64,000 bases of DNA from an uncultured Carboxylicivirga sp. (GTDB lineage: Bacteria; Bacteroidota; Bacteroidia; Bacteroidales; Marinilabiliaceae), in contig CANLLN010000016.1 in assembly GCA_947491945.1 (NCBI GenBank), forward strand, positions 1-64,000. The letters run 5' to 3'. How positions within the stretch are numbered: the first letter of the stretch is position 1; every line of letters starts with the position of its first letter. The position numbers were made by a program, and so were the translations under genes. This document shows positions 1 to 8,126 of this stretch, piece after piece. The notes beneath the pieces were generated by a model. That model was not told the origin of the DNA and did not search any database. It saw only the letters and a program-made list of their open reading frames with translations.

Positions 1-2
1 AT

Positions 3-101
3 CTCTCAAAGATCGTGTTTCCTGATAATCAGGAATCTTTATTAAATTGTACCCTTGATGGACATTCAGGGCACACAGCAGCGCCCAACAAACCGCCATA
101 G
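3..101 (+). CDS. Possible C-terminal tail of a gene that starts before the window
   Basis: An open frame enters from the left edge and runs to a TAG at 99-101. The translated tail ends in PNKPP and its last residues are read from the attC-like element that starts at 83. The lone cassette at 45 kb shows the same thing: its hepT also ends in an amber codon inside the element. That makes this a plausible end of a preceding cassette gene. Only 32 codons are visible, so no family can be assigned and chance openness cannot be excluded. Confidence 0.3.
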   Translation, partial: LSKIVFPDNQESLLNCTLDGHSGHTAAPNKPP

Positions 102-281
102 CGCATAAGGCGATTAGTGAGGTTTCGGAGGCTTGCCGCTTCGGTCAGCTCCGCCAAATCGTTGATTTGGCTCTCCAAAATGAAAAGTTAAACCCAAATA
201 CAACGCTTTGGCTTCCCTCCTTTGTGGAAGGTTGGTGAGGTCAACATTCGCATTACGTCGCCATGCGGCAGGCCGTTGGGC
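83..281 (+). repeat. attC-like palindromic element, type A copy 1
   Basis: The element opens with GCCCAAC (83-89) and closes with GTTGGGC (275-281), exact complements that fit the attC consensus RYYYAAC ... GTTRRRY. The arms pair imperfectly further in (CCGCCATAGCGC against GCCGCATGGCG). The interior contains a perfect small hairpin, GCCAAATC-gtt-GATTTGGC. It is long for an attC (199 bp). Copy 2 at 7803 is almost identical over its first 75 bases, and a divergent copy lies at 44849-45028 on the minus strand. Confidence 0.65.
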
Positions 282-329
282 GTAAATTCATAAACCTAAC
301 AATGAACTTTGATTTTTACAGAGATAAAC

Positions 330-360
330 TTGACTAAATTACCAAGAATTGGTAACTTTG
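330..360 (+). promoter_or_regulatory. Promoter with overlapping palindromic operator for parDE
   Basis: TTG at 330-332, a 20-nt spacer and TAACTTTG at 353-360 match the Bacteroidota promoter form TTG-N19..21-TAnnTTTG. Between and over the -7 box lies the inverted repeat TTACCAA-gaa-TTGGTAA (339-355). An operator there would let the ribbon-helix-helix antitoxin repress its own transcription. The promoter lies after the element core (ends 281), so it belongs to the cassette itself. Confidence 0.75.
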
Positions 361-378
361 ATGTAAAATTAATTTGAA

Positions 379-621
379 ATGGGAAAAAATACGTCAATAT
401 CATTAGGATCGCATTTCGAGGAGTTTATAAATTACTCAATTGCATCAGGAAAATATAGTTCTGCAAGTGAAGTTGTACGTTCAGCATTAAGATTATTGGA
501 ATCTGAGGAAAAAAGACTTAATGAATTAAGAAACGCATTAATTGAAGGAGAAAACAGTGGGATAGTTGAAAATTTTAATCCAGAAAAACACCTAGAAGAA
601 TTACATCGGAAATACCTATGA
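379..621 (+). CDS. parD: ParD-like type II antitoxin (ribbon-helix-helix)
   Basis: An 80-residue protein with the ParD/CC2985 layout. A beta strand (TSISLGSHFEEFI) is followed by helices with the GKYSSASEVVRSALRLLE motif seen in ribbon-helix-helix antitoxins; the acidic C-terminal half (about residues 45-80) would wrap the toxin. The family binds its own promoter DNA and neutralises ParE. The start at 379 lies 19 bases after the promoter -7 box. The stop overlaps the toxin start by four bases (ATGA at 618-621), which means translational coupling. The probable operator at 339-355 suggests autoregulation. Family assignment is from recognisable motifs; function is not tested. Confidence 0.88.
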   Translation: MGKNTSISLGSHFEEFINYSIASGKYSSASEVVRSALRLLESEEKRLNELRNALIEGENSGIVENFNPEKHLEELHRKYL

Positions 622-920
622 ATAAAAGATATCGAATAAGTGAAAAAGCAATTTTGGATTTGGAGAAGATATGGTTTTACACTTTAAATAAATGGTCGAA
701 AGAACAAGCCGATAGATATCATAAATTAATCATTGAAGAAATTGATTTTATTTCAACCCACTTCGATTTATGTAGAAGCATGGATCATGTTCGCACAGGA
801 TATCGAATGTCAAAGGTTAAATCTCACTTAATTTTTTGCAAAAAGATGAAAGATGATGTAATTGAAATTATTAGAATTTTACATCAAAGTATGGATATTG
901 AAAATCGACTGAAAGATTAA
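618..920 (+). CDS. parE: ParE/RelE-superfamily toxin
   Basis: A 100-residue basic protein of the usual ParE size. It starts with the strand-helix pattern YRISEKAILDLEKIWFYT, has the central helix KWSKEQADRYHKLI, and ends with the HLIFCKKMKDDVIEIIRILH strand region typical of the family. ParE proteins poison DNA gyrase; RelE-type members cut mRNA, and sequence alone does not decide which applies here. It overlaps the antitoxin by four bases in the canonical antitoxin-first order. The gene looks intact. The attC-like element begins eight bases after the stop codon, as in compact integron cassettes. Confidence 0.88.
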   Translation: MNKRYRISEKAILDLEKIWFYTLNKWSKEQADRYHKLIIEEIDFISTHFDLCRSMDHVRTGYRMSKVKSHLIFCKKMKDDVIEIIRILHQSMDIENRLKD

Positions 921-927
921 AATCTAC

Positions 928-1063
928 GCCCAACAAGCCATCATAAAGTAGCCCTTGCTTTGGCTGGATTTGGGAGTTTTGCTCCCGCGCGAGCTGGGGC
1001 TAAAACAAGAAAGCGAAATTACCACACGCACCAGTGCCACTTCATATGGCCGAACCGTTGGGT
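928..1063 (+). repeat. attC-like palindromic element, type B copy 1
   Basis: GCCCAAC (928-934) and GTTGGGT (1057-1063) bound a 136-bp imperfect palindrome and fit RYYYAAC ... GTTRRRY. The length lies inside the usual attC range. Arm sequences such as CATCATAAAGTAGCCC face GCCACTTCATATGG near the other end. An internal hairpin surrounds GGGAG-tttt-GCTCCC. Copy 2 (1870-2006) is clearly homologous throughout. Confidence 0.68.
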
Positions 1064-1080
1064 GTAAAAAAACAAACCCA

Positions 1081-1863
1081 ATGATTCGAATATTAGGTCT
1101 ACTCTTATTACTTTTTGTCCAAACAGGAATTTATGGACAAATGAAGCGTGGTGAATATCCTTTTCGTATTAATGAGAATTCTGTATTTAATGGAACTAAA
1201 TTAATTGTTGATACTAGTTCTAAACCTCAGAATTTTAAATCAACAATGGAAAGCTGGTGCATGTCTCGCATTGGTATAGAAATCACTAAGTATGGGAAAA
1301 GGGCTATTCTTGAAGATTCCATGACTCTGAAAATTCATTTGCCATCTAATAATGAAGAAATTGTTTGGAATGTACAACGTATGAAAACTATTCATGAAGA
1401 AACTAATTCAAGAGCTTTTATTGCAGGGTTTTCCAATAATACTAAAGACACAATATCTTTTCCAATTCAAGATGAAAGTTTAATCGCAATTATAGAAGCA
1501 AAGGATAAAAATGGCAATTGGAGTCCAGTTCAATTCTGGCCCAAAAGTGGTTGTGGAAACAGTTATTATTCCAAATATCTTTTTCCAGATAACACATTGT
1601 TATTTACAGTTGATAATAATTTTGGAAATCAAAAAACAAATATGAGATTGCGGCTTCATGGTAATGACACAATATATGTTTCAAATGAATTTGAGGGCAC
1701 AGTGGATGAATCCATTTTTGATAGATCTCAAATTAGTATTGAAGAATTCAATCATATACTTTGTGATTCTATACTTTATCTGGATAAACCACTATTCGGA
1801 GACCTCAATTGTGAATTAGAAGTTGAAATGGATATTGAATTTGAAGAGATTATTCAAAAATAA
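1081..1863 (+). CDS. Unknown secreted protein (cassette gene)
   Basis: I do not recognise this 260-residue protein. The ATG at 1081 is chosen because it is followed at once by a signal peptide (IRILGLLLLLFVQTGIYGQ); the frame is open further upstream, but that part would be read through the attC-like element. The mature part is soluble-looking, rich in Asn, Ser and acidic residues, with a few cysteines (one at about residue 59 and others in the C-terminal half) and no obvious repeats, lipobox or T9SS C-terminal signal. It probably resides in the periplasm. No promoter of the TAnnTTTG type is visible directly upstream, so it may depend on read-through from the parDE unit. Confidence 0.65.
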   Translation: MIRILGLLLLLFVQTGIYGQMKRGEYPFRINENSVFNGTKLIVDTSSKPQNFKSTMESWCMSRIGIEITKYGKRAILEDSMTLKIHLPSNNEEIVWNVQRMKTIHEETNSRAFIAGFSNNTKDTISFPIQDESLIAIIEAKDKNGNWSPVQFWPKSGCGNSYYSKYLFPDNTLLFTVDNNFGNQKTNMRLRLHGNDTIYVSNEFEGTVDESIFDRSQISIEEFNHILCDSILYLDKPLFGDLNCELEVEMDIEFEEIIQK

Positions 1864-1869
1864 AACAAT

Positions 1870-2006
1870 GCCTAACAAGCCATCATAAAGTAGCCCTTGC
1901 TTTGGCGGGATTTGGGAGTTCAGCTCCCGTGTGAACTACAGAATAAACAAGAAAGCGAATATACCATACGCAAACCAGGCCACTTCATATGACCGAACCG
2001 TTGCCA
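1870..2006 (+). repeat. attC-like palindromic element, type B copy 2
   Basis: GCCTAAC (1870-1876) fits the inverse core RYYYAAC. The right end reads GTTGCCA (2000-2006), which keeps GTT but departs from RRRY. The body is homologous to 928-1063: AAGCCATCATAAAGTAGCCC, GGGAGtt..GCTCCC and CCACTTCATATG are shared. It begins seven bases after the preceding stop codon. Confidence 0.65.
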
Positions 2007-2105
2007 GTAATGCATAATTCAAAAGCTAGAACTTTGAGAAAAAGATTCCTATTAGTAAAATTCGATAATAATATCATCACACATAATTAATTATCAATTA
2101 AAAAA

Positions 2106-5100
2106 ATGAAATACAGCGAATTTACCAAATCAATTATATTCAACACCTTATTAACAATTGCTTTGATGTTGAATACTCAAATTAATATTATAGCAGAGGA
2201 GCATTACGTTTGGGGTAAGGATATATTTCCAAATTTTAGTGATGGTGATATTACTGTTTCGGATAAAGCTTGGAAAGCTATATATAATACTGACCTTGCT
2301 TCCAACTTAAAAACAAAAACATTAAAAGGTAAGACATCAAATAAAATTCATTTTGGAGGAGATATAATTAAAAATACAAAATGGGATGCAGATACCATTT
2401 CTGTCACTTCAGCTATCAAAATCCATGATAATGTTTTACTCGAAATATCTCCTGGGACCGTTATTGAATTCCAAGGGAATTATACAATTTATGTTGAGGG
2501 AACAATATCTGCCATTGGAAATACGAAGGACTCGATTAAGTTTTGTGGCAACAGCGCAAATACAACATGGGCAGGTATTAAGTTTATCAACGATTGGTCT
2601 GGTGCGAATGGAGCAATGGACAATAATGATTCCACCAAATTTGTAAATTGCATCTTCACCGGAGTTAGAAATTTCAATGAAATTGGAGGAGCCATATATA
2701 TGCGTTCTTACTCAAAAGTTCTCATTAAGGGTTGTAGAATTACAAATAATGTATCGGGGTATGGAGCAATTACCTGTCGTTTTAATGCAAACCCAGTAAT
2801 CGACGGCAATTACATCGGTTATAACCAAGCAAATCAACATGGAGGAGGTATCTGGTGCGATGACTCCAGCCCTACCATTATAAATAATAAAATTATTAAG
2901 AATGGACATATCGACATTCCTCAATTAGGAGGAGGAATAGCTCTTGAAAATTCAAATGCTTATATCGCTAATAATATAATAGCCTATAACCTTGCCCACT
3001 CCACAGGAGGTGGTATTTCTTGTTATTATTCGTCTAATCCCAAAATTATTAACAACACCATATGTTATAACAGTGCTAAAGATAAATACAATAGTTGGTG
3101 GCCCGGATATGGTAGTGGAATAGCTTGCGATGAAAATTCAAAACCCGAAATTATAAATACAATATTGTGGGGTAATACTAATAGAGATGGAAATGAACAA
3201 TTGAGGTTATCTTCATCCAACGGTTTTCCTTTAATCCAAAATTGTGTCATACAAGATGGCCTTGATAGTATTTTAGGGTTGAATTTTGCAGATCTTATCG
3301 AACTTAAGAAGGTTAGTAAGAATAATCTTAAACAAGCACCTGATTTTACAAATGGCCCTTTACTCGATTTTACTCTAAGAGCTCACTCTCCGTGCATTGA
3401 TCAAGGTATTGAAGATACTTCAGGATTGAATTTACCTCGATTGGATTACTTAAATAACCCCCGAATTGCAAATGAAGCGATCGACATAGGTGCAATAGAA
3501 TACCAGGGGATACCGGCAAATAAACAGCCGGTAATAGAAAGGCATGATGCTGTTAGTGGTTTAATGAATGCTTCAATACAAATGAATGTGATCTTTAATG
3601 ACCTGGATATTGATGATACACATACTATTGATGTTGTTTCAGACAACTCCAATTTGCAAATTCAAAGTATAAGTGGGCATACTTCATTTTCAACCTATGA
3701 TATTGTTCCTGCAGATAATTGGCTTGGAACTGCCAATATAACTGTTACAGTAACTGATAATAGTGGCGAAAGCAATGCTACTGATTCATATGTCTATCCA
3801 TTAACAATAATGGAAACAGCATGTGGAGATATTTTTGGCAATACGGTTTGGAATAACGATACGGTGAAAGTTACATGCGATATAACAGTTAAAGAAAATG
3901 CAACTCTTAGCATAAAACCCGGGACCGTAATCCAATTTCAGGATTACTATAAATTGAATGTGTTTGGTAAGCTTTTAGCCAAAGGCGAAATAAATGATAC
4001 CATTCAATTTACGGTTAAAGACACGACTAACTTTTCACAGTATCACAGGCATACAGGATGGCATGGAATTCGATTTTACAATAATATAAAAGATACATCC
4101 ATAGTTCAATATGCCAGGTTTGAATATGGAAAAGCATTAGATGATGAAAACAATCAAGCTGATAACAAGAATGGAGGGGCTATTTTCATAAGTGATTATA
4201 CCAGTGTTAATATCTCTAATTGTATGTTTTATAGAAATTATGCAGCTCAGGATGGTTCTGTAATATATTCCCACAATAGTTCTCCTATAATTTCCAACTG
4301 TATATTTAATCAAAATCATGGACGAACATCAACGATTGTAGCGGATAGAAAAGCAAAGATTCTTGATAACTTAATTTCATATAACTCTAACAATGAGGGT
4401 TATGGTATTATTTGCTCCGATTCAACACTAATAATTGGTAATCGAATTCTAAATAATAAAAGTGGAGGAGTAAGGTGCTTTGACAGCCCTGCCATTTTAA
4501 ACACCATCATTTGTAATAATTCGAGTGTTGGTTTATCCTTTTATGATTGTCACACTAAAAGAATCAGCAACATTATTGTTTATAATAATGGTTCGTACCA
4601 GGGTGGCAGTGCACTTAGCATGTGGACTTCCTACATAGATGTATATAATTCGATTATTAATGGATATATTGATACCGGATGGGGATATCCTACCTTTTAT
4701 AATTGTTTTTTAGATGTTACCGGTGATTTTAGGAAGGGGAATAATGATGCAGGTTGCATATATGCCTTGCCAGGTTTTGTTGCACCAAGCGAAGGTATGG
4801 GTGTTGAATTTGATGCTGTAGGAGCAGATTGGTCTTTACTCCTTACGTCCTATGGGATTAACACTGGTATAGAGGCAGGTATTCAAGACTTTGATAAGGA
4901 TATTGCTGGAAATCCAAGAGTTTATGGAGATTACATTGACATTGGCCCGTATGAATATCAAGCAAGTCCTCAAAACCGTCAGCCTTTGATAGAGGGAATT
5001 GATGATAAAGAAATAGTTAACTTTTCTTCAATGGAACTGGCTGTTCATTATTGGGATCCGGATAAGACTGATAATCACTCCATCACTGTAACTTCCAGTA

Positions 5101-7223
5101 GTCCTCATGTTGAAATTTCGGAATTAAGCGGAGACACCATTGGTTCTACCGTTAATGTAGTTTCAATAGATGATTGGGAGGGTACAGCTCAAATTACCAT
5201 AAAGGTAAATGATAATTCCGGAAGTGAAAACTCAATAGCCAGCGAAACAGTCAACATTATAGTTTCTAAAGATATTTGTGGTCATATATCCAATAATTCA
5301 ATATGGAAAGGAGATATTGTAAAAATATCATGTCCAGTTATAATTGATGATGAAGTATGTCTTAAAATAATGCCAGGGACACACATAGAGTTTAGCAACG
5401 ATGCATATATTGAAGTTATTGGTACCCTTTTAGCCGAAGGGACTAAAAGTGATAGTATTGTCTTTTCTACAATAAATAACGATTCAGGTTGGAAAGGAAT
5501 TAATTTTAAGAATGGTTTTCATGCATATAGTCATCCATCAGGTATAATGAATGATAATGATACCAGCAAGTTTATCTATTGCAAATTTGAATATTGCAAT
5601 ACCAGAACATTTTTTATTGATGAATACGATAAATTAGTGATTTCGAATTCACGATTTGCTAACAACCAGGGACAATGTATCCAGACATATGAGGCAAGCC
5701 CTATGATAAAAAATAATGTATTTGAATATAATACATGCAGCAATTACGAGTCCGGAACCATTTGGTGTGAACGTTACTCCAACCCAATAATTATTGGAAA
5801 TATTATTCGAAATAATACCGGAATATTAGGTGGTGGTATTAATTGCGACTATTATTCAAACCCATTAATTACTAACAATTTAATATATAACAACAACGCT
5901 ACATCAGGAGGAGGTATATATTGTACACAATCATCACCGAAAATAATTAACAATACAATAGTAAATAATAAGGCAACAAACGGAGCAGGTATATATTGCA
6001 GGTACTCATCTCCATATTTGTACAATTCAATTTTATGGGGCAATGAAGCCACAAACGATACTTATCAGGTTTATAATCATAGAGATGCCCGCAATATTTC
6101 AAATTGCATTATACCTGAGAGCGGACTTCATTTTACGGATGATAATTATGAGACAGGCCTGATTATTTCCAGCTCGCCAAATTTTATGAATGAGACTGAA
6201 GATGATTATAATCTGGCAGCCAACTCTGTTTGTATAAATACAGGTTCAAATGAATATGTTGAAATGAATTCTATTAGCCTGGATATATTTGGCAATAACA
6301 GAATCAATGATAACATAGTAGATGTGGGAGCATTTGAATTCCAGGGAGAACCAGAAGAGATGGCTCCGGTTTACTTAGATTTATCTAATAATTATGTCAA
6401 CGAGAACAGGCCAATTAGAACCATGGTTGGAATATTGACAACACTGGACCCTAATTATAGCGACATTCATAGTTATTCATTTGCAAACGGTGACGGGACA
6501 AACGATGAGGGCAACTATGGTTTCGAGATAGTTGGAGACACTCTGTTTACAAAACAGGAATTTGATTATGAAAGTAAAGCAAGCTATCCTGTATTAATTT
6601 CATCTATAGATAATACCGGGAAAAGTATTACAGAGTGTTTTATTGTATTAATACGCGACACAAGCGAACCTCCTGTGCTTATGAATCCTATACCCGATGT
6701 TACTAGTAATGCAGAGGAGGAGTTTTATTTTCAAATTCCCGATAGTACTTTCTATCAGGATGACAAGAGCTACTATAGATATACAGCCAAACTAACTGAA
6801 TCAAATTCGTTACCGTCATGGATAAACTTTGATCAATACAGTGGCGTTTTTGCAAGCAGTAATCCGGTTGTTGGAACATATAACATTGAAGTTATTATTA
6901 GCGATTGGTACTATACAAGTGTTCCTGATACATTCAAAATTACAACTATCAATAGTGATGTCTCAATAAACGAAAGCTCAGATTCAAAACCAATCAGCAT
7001 ATATCCCAATCCATCTAGCAATTATTTTAATGTAATTAATATTCCGAATGAGGTAACAAAATATCAAATCACTGATATTTACGGGAGCGTTATATTGGTG
7101 CAAAAAACAATTAACAACAATGGGGCTTTACAAATTGATTTGTCACAATATCCTGATGGATTGTATCTACTCAGATTAATTGGAAATTCTGCAGATGAAA
7201 CTTATAAACTGATAAAGAGGTGA
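2106..7223 (+). CDS. Giant secreted beta-helix protein with T9SS C-terminal sorting domain
   Basis: A 1705-residue protein. Residues 1 to about 31 form a signal peptide. Three homologous modules follow (about 86-470, 568-950 and 1055-1415). Each opens with a segment around an EISPGT or SIKPGT or KIMPGT motif and continues into right-handed parallel beta-helix repeats rich in GGGI.C and NN.I..N patterns. Modules 1 and 2 end in an Ig/cadherin-like domain starting near KQPVIE or RQPLIE. A cadherin-like domain (about 1416-1520) and a putative-Ig domain (about 1523-1625) come next. The last 75 residues (SIYPNPSS ... DLSQYPDGLYLLRL ... YKLIKR) are a type A T9SS sorting signal, so export to the cell surface or medium is expected. 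Beta-helix folds often bind or cut polysaccharide; no catalytic residues are recognised. The gene lies between two attC-like elements and is strongly AT-rich. Confidence 0.85.
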   Translation: MKYSEFTKSIIFNTLLTIALMLNTQINIIAEEHYVWGKDIFPNFSDGDITVSDKAWKAIYNTDLASNLKTKTLKGKTSNKIHFGGDIIKNTKWDADTISVTSAIKIHDNVLLEISPGTVIEFQGNYTIYVEGTISAIGNTKDSIKFCGNSANTTWAGIKFINDWSGANGAMDNNDSTKFVNCIFTGVRNFNEIGGAIYMRSYSKVLIKGCRITNNVSGYGAITCRFNANPVIDGNYIGYNQANQHGGGIWCDDSSPTIINNKIIKNGHIDIPQLGGGIALENSNAYIANNIIAYNLAHSTGGGISCYYSSNPKIINNTICYNSAKDKYNSWWPGYGSGIACDENSKPEIINTILWGNTNRDGNEQLRLSSSNGFPLIQNCVIQDGLDSILGLNFADLIELKKVSKNNLKQAPDFTNGPLLDFTLRAHSPCIDQGIEDTSGLNLPRLDYLNNPRIANEAIDIGAIEYQGIPANKQPVIERHDAVSGLMNASIQMNVIFNDLDIDDTHTIDVVSDNSNLQIQSISGHTSFSTYDIVPADNWLGTANITVTVTDNSGESNATDSYVYPLTIMETACGDIFGNTVWNNDTVKVTCDITVKENATLSIKPGTVIQFQDYYKLNVFGKLLAKGEINDTIQFTVKDTTNFSQYHRHTGWHGIRFYNNIKDTSIVQYARFEYGKALDDENNQADNKNGGAIFISDYTSVNISNCMFYRNYAAQDGSVIYSHNSSPIISNCIFNQNHGRTSTIVADRKAKILDNLISYNSNNEGYGIICSDSTLIIGNRILNNKSGGVRCFDSPAILNTIICNNSSVGLSFYDCHTKRISNIIVYNNGSYQGGSALSMWTSYIDVYNSIINGYIDTGWGYPTFYNCFLDVTGDFRKGNNDAGCIYALPGFVAPSEGMGVEFDAVGADWSLLLTSYGINTGIEAGIQDFDKDIAGNPRVYGDYIDIGPYEYQASPQNRQPLIEGIDDKEIVNFSSMELAVHYWDPDKTDNHSITVTSSSPHVEISELSGDTIGSTVNVVSIDDWEGTAQITIKVNDNSGSENSIASETVNIIVSKDICGHISNNSIWKGDIVKISCPVIIDDEVCLKIMPGTHIEFSNDAYIEVIGTLLAEGTKSDSIVFSTINNDSGWKGINFKNGFHAYSHPSGIMNDNDTSKFIYCKFEYCNTRTFFIDEYDKLVISNSRFANNQGQCIQTYEASPMIKNNVFEYNTCSNYESGTIWCERYSNPIIIGNIIRNNTGILGGGINCDYYSNPLITNNLIYNNNATSGGGIYCTQSSPKIINNTIVNNKATNGAGIYCRYSSPYLYNSILWGNEATNDTYQVYNHRDARNISNCIIPESGLHFTDDNYETGLIISSSPNFMNETEDDYNLAANSVCINTGSNEYVEMNSISLDIFGNNRINDNIVDVGAFEFQGEPEEMAPVYLDLSNNYVNENRPIRTMVGILTTLDPNYSDIHSYSFANGDGTNDEGNYGFEIVGDTLFTKQEFDYESKASYPVLISSIDNTGKSITECFIVLIRDTSEPPVLMNPIPDVTSNAEEEFYFQIPDSTFYQDDKSYYRYTAKLTESNSLPSWINFDQYSGVFASSNPVVGTYNIEVIISDWYYTSVPDTFKITTINSDVSINESSDSKPISIYPNPSSNYFNVINIPNEVTKYQITDIYGSVILVQKTINNNGALQIDLSQYPDGLYLLRLIGNSADETYKLIKR

Positions 7224-7233
7224 AAGCACATAC

Positions 7234-7363
7234 TGGCAACACTGTATATACAAAATAGGCGTGATAGTATTAAATTTCGGGATTGTAGTCCGCCTCAAAA
7301 TCGTAGCCGTTTGACAGGTTCGAAGTCCGCTATCGCCTACTTTGCATATACTAATCGTTGGCA
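7234..7363 (+). repeat. attC-like palindromic element, type C
   Basis: TGGCAAC (7234-7240) and GTTGGCA (7357-7363) bound a 130-bp imperfect palindrome. The arms match well with a few extra bases: GTATATACAAAATAGGCG on the left corresponds to the complement of CGCCTACTTTGCATATAC on the right. Extrahelical bases of this kind are a feature of folded attC sites. The heptamers deviate from the strict consensus. The element starts 11 bases after the stop of the giant secreted protein gene. Confidence 0.6.
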
Positions 7364-7802
7364 GTAATAGTAACTATCTGCCTTAACGAACACGAACTCG
7401 AACGGAGCGCTTCGATTATGAAAAACAAAAACGGGACGCAAAACCGTAAAATCGGGAAAAGTGGTTTAAGGTAAAGGCATTTTAAAACCAAGGCGCGCAT
7501 TTTCGGACTCGCAAATAAAACGTAGCAGGACTTGCAAACCAAACGGACACGGCGGACTTATCCCGGCCGGCACATTTTCAGCCAGGCAGCCGGACTTCCG
7601 ATTTGTAGCGGGACTTTCAAGCAACTGTTTACGGACTCACGTTTTTTTTTGTTTAGGTGTAGCCAGACTTCAAAATAACACATACGGACTAGAGCGCGCC
7701 AAAACCTAGAATACAAAGCTGTTTAGACGGAAAAAGCTGAATAACACAAAGATTTTCAGCCCGTTTTTGAAGTGAATCTTAGAAGAAATTATAAACCGCA
7801 GC
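7364..7802. other. Cassette-like segment without a convincing gene; repeated GGACT motif
   Basis: About 440 bases between two attC-like elements hold no open frame that looks coding. The longest (minus strand, 63 codons) is low-complexity and overlaps the element end. The stretch carries GGACT at 7505, 7528, 7554, 7592, 7611, 7633 and 7686, with near matches at 7545 (GGACA) and 7665 (AGACT), often as CGGACTT. The spacing is irregular (roughly 10-40 bases). No promoter or terminator is evident. Non-coding cassettes are known in integrons; a degraded gene is the other explanation. Confidence 0.45.
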
Positions 7803-7950
7803 GCCCAACAAACCGCCATAGCGCATAAGGCGATTAGTGAGGTTTCGGAGGCTTGTCGCTTCGCCCGGCAGCGCCAAATCGTTGATTTGGCTTCCCTCCT
7901 TTTTCAAGGTTTGTGAGGTCAATGCCCGTTACGCACCATGTGGCCGACCG
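7803..7950 (+). repeat. attC-like palindromic element, type A copy 2, lacking the right core
   Basis: The first 75 bases repeat copy 1 at 83 with almost no change, including GCCCAAC (7803-7809) and the GCCAAATC-gtt-GATTTGGC hairpin. The right arm (CACCATGTGGCCGACCG) pairs with the left, but the expected GTTGGGC is absent: the sequence runs CCG followed by TGATATCC. The break comes directly after the G, at the position where integron integrase cuts G/TT. This would be the right edge of the array. Confidence 0.6.
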
Positions 7951-8047
7951 TGATATCCACAATATCCACTCTACTATATTGCTAATAACAATATGGATAT
8001 ATCCTAATCACCTGTCTTTCTATAATCTATGGACATACAATCCAACA

Positions 8048-8093
8048 GTAACTGTCTCCACAATAGTGTATAATTTATTGTGGAGACGGTTAC
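8048..8093. repeat. 18-bp inverted repeat hairpin
   Basis: GTAACTGTCTCCACAATA (8048-8065) and TATTGTGGAGACGGTTAC (8076-8093) are complementary with one T/G difference around a 10-nt loop. It lies between the array edge and the end of pyrI. No T-run follows on the plus strand, so it is not a classic intrinsic terminator; it could be a DNA cruciform, a remnant of an insertion, or an mRNA 3' end for pyrBI. Confidence 0.6.
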
Positions 8094-8126
8094 CAAGTAT
8101 ATAGATAGGCATGCTACTTAAATTAT

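Larger units (their letters stand above)
1..7950. mobile_element. Cassette array with attC-like elements, no integrase seen (CALIN-like)
   Basis: Five long imperfect palindromes (83-281, 928-1063, 1870-2006, 7234-7363, 7803-7950) alternate with single transcription units, all on the plus strand. Each palindrome begins with an inverse-core-like heptamer ending in AAC, and most end with a core-like heptamer starting GTT. This is the layout of integron cassettes: ORF followed by attC. The cargo (toxin-antitoxin pair, unknown secreted proteins, an ORF-less piece) is also typical of cassettes, and is AT-rich compared with pyrB and later genes. No tyrosine recombinase or attI-like site lies in the window, so whether an integron integrase mobilised it is inference. 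The left boundary lies outside the window. Confidence 0.6.

Noticed and set aside
955-1080. Longer N-terminus for the secreted protein at 1081
   Set aside because: These codons lie in the attC-like element; the ATG at 1081 is followed directly by a signal peptide.
7305-7330. GGTTCGAAGTCC resembling a tRNA T-arm
   Set aside because: The flanks do not pair into a T-stem, and no anticodon or acceptor arm is found; it lies inside the type C element.
7351-7542. Minus-strand open frame of 63 codons
   Set aside because: It runs through the end of an attC-like element, is low in complexity and has no promoter or recognisable domain.
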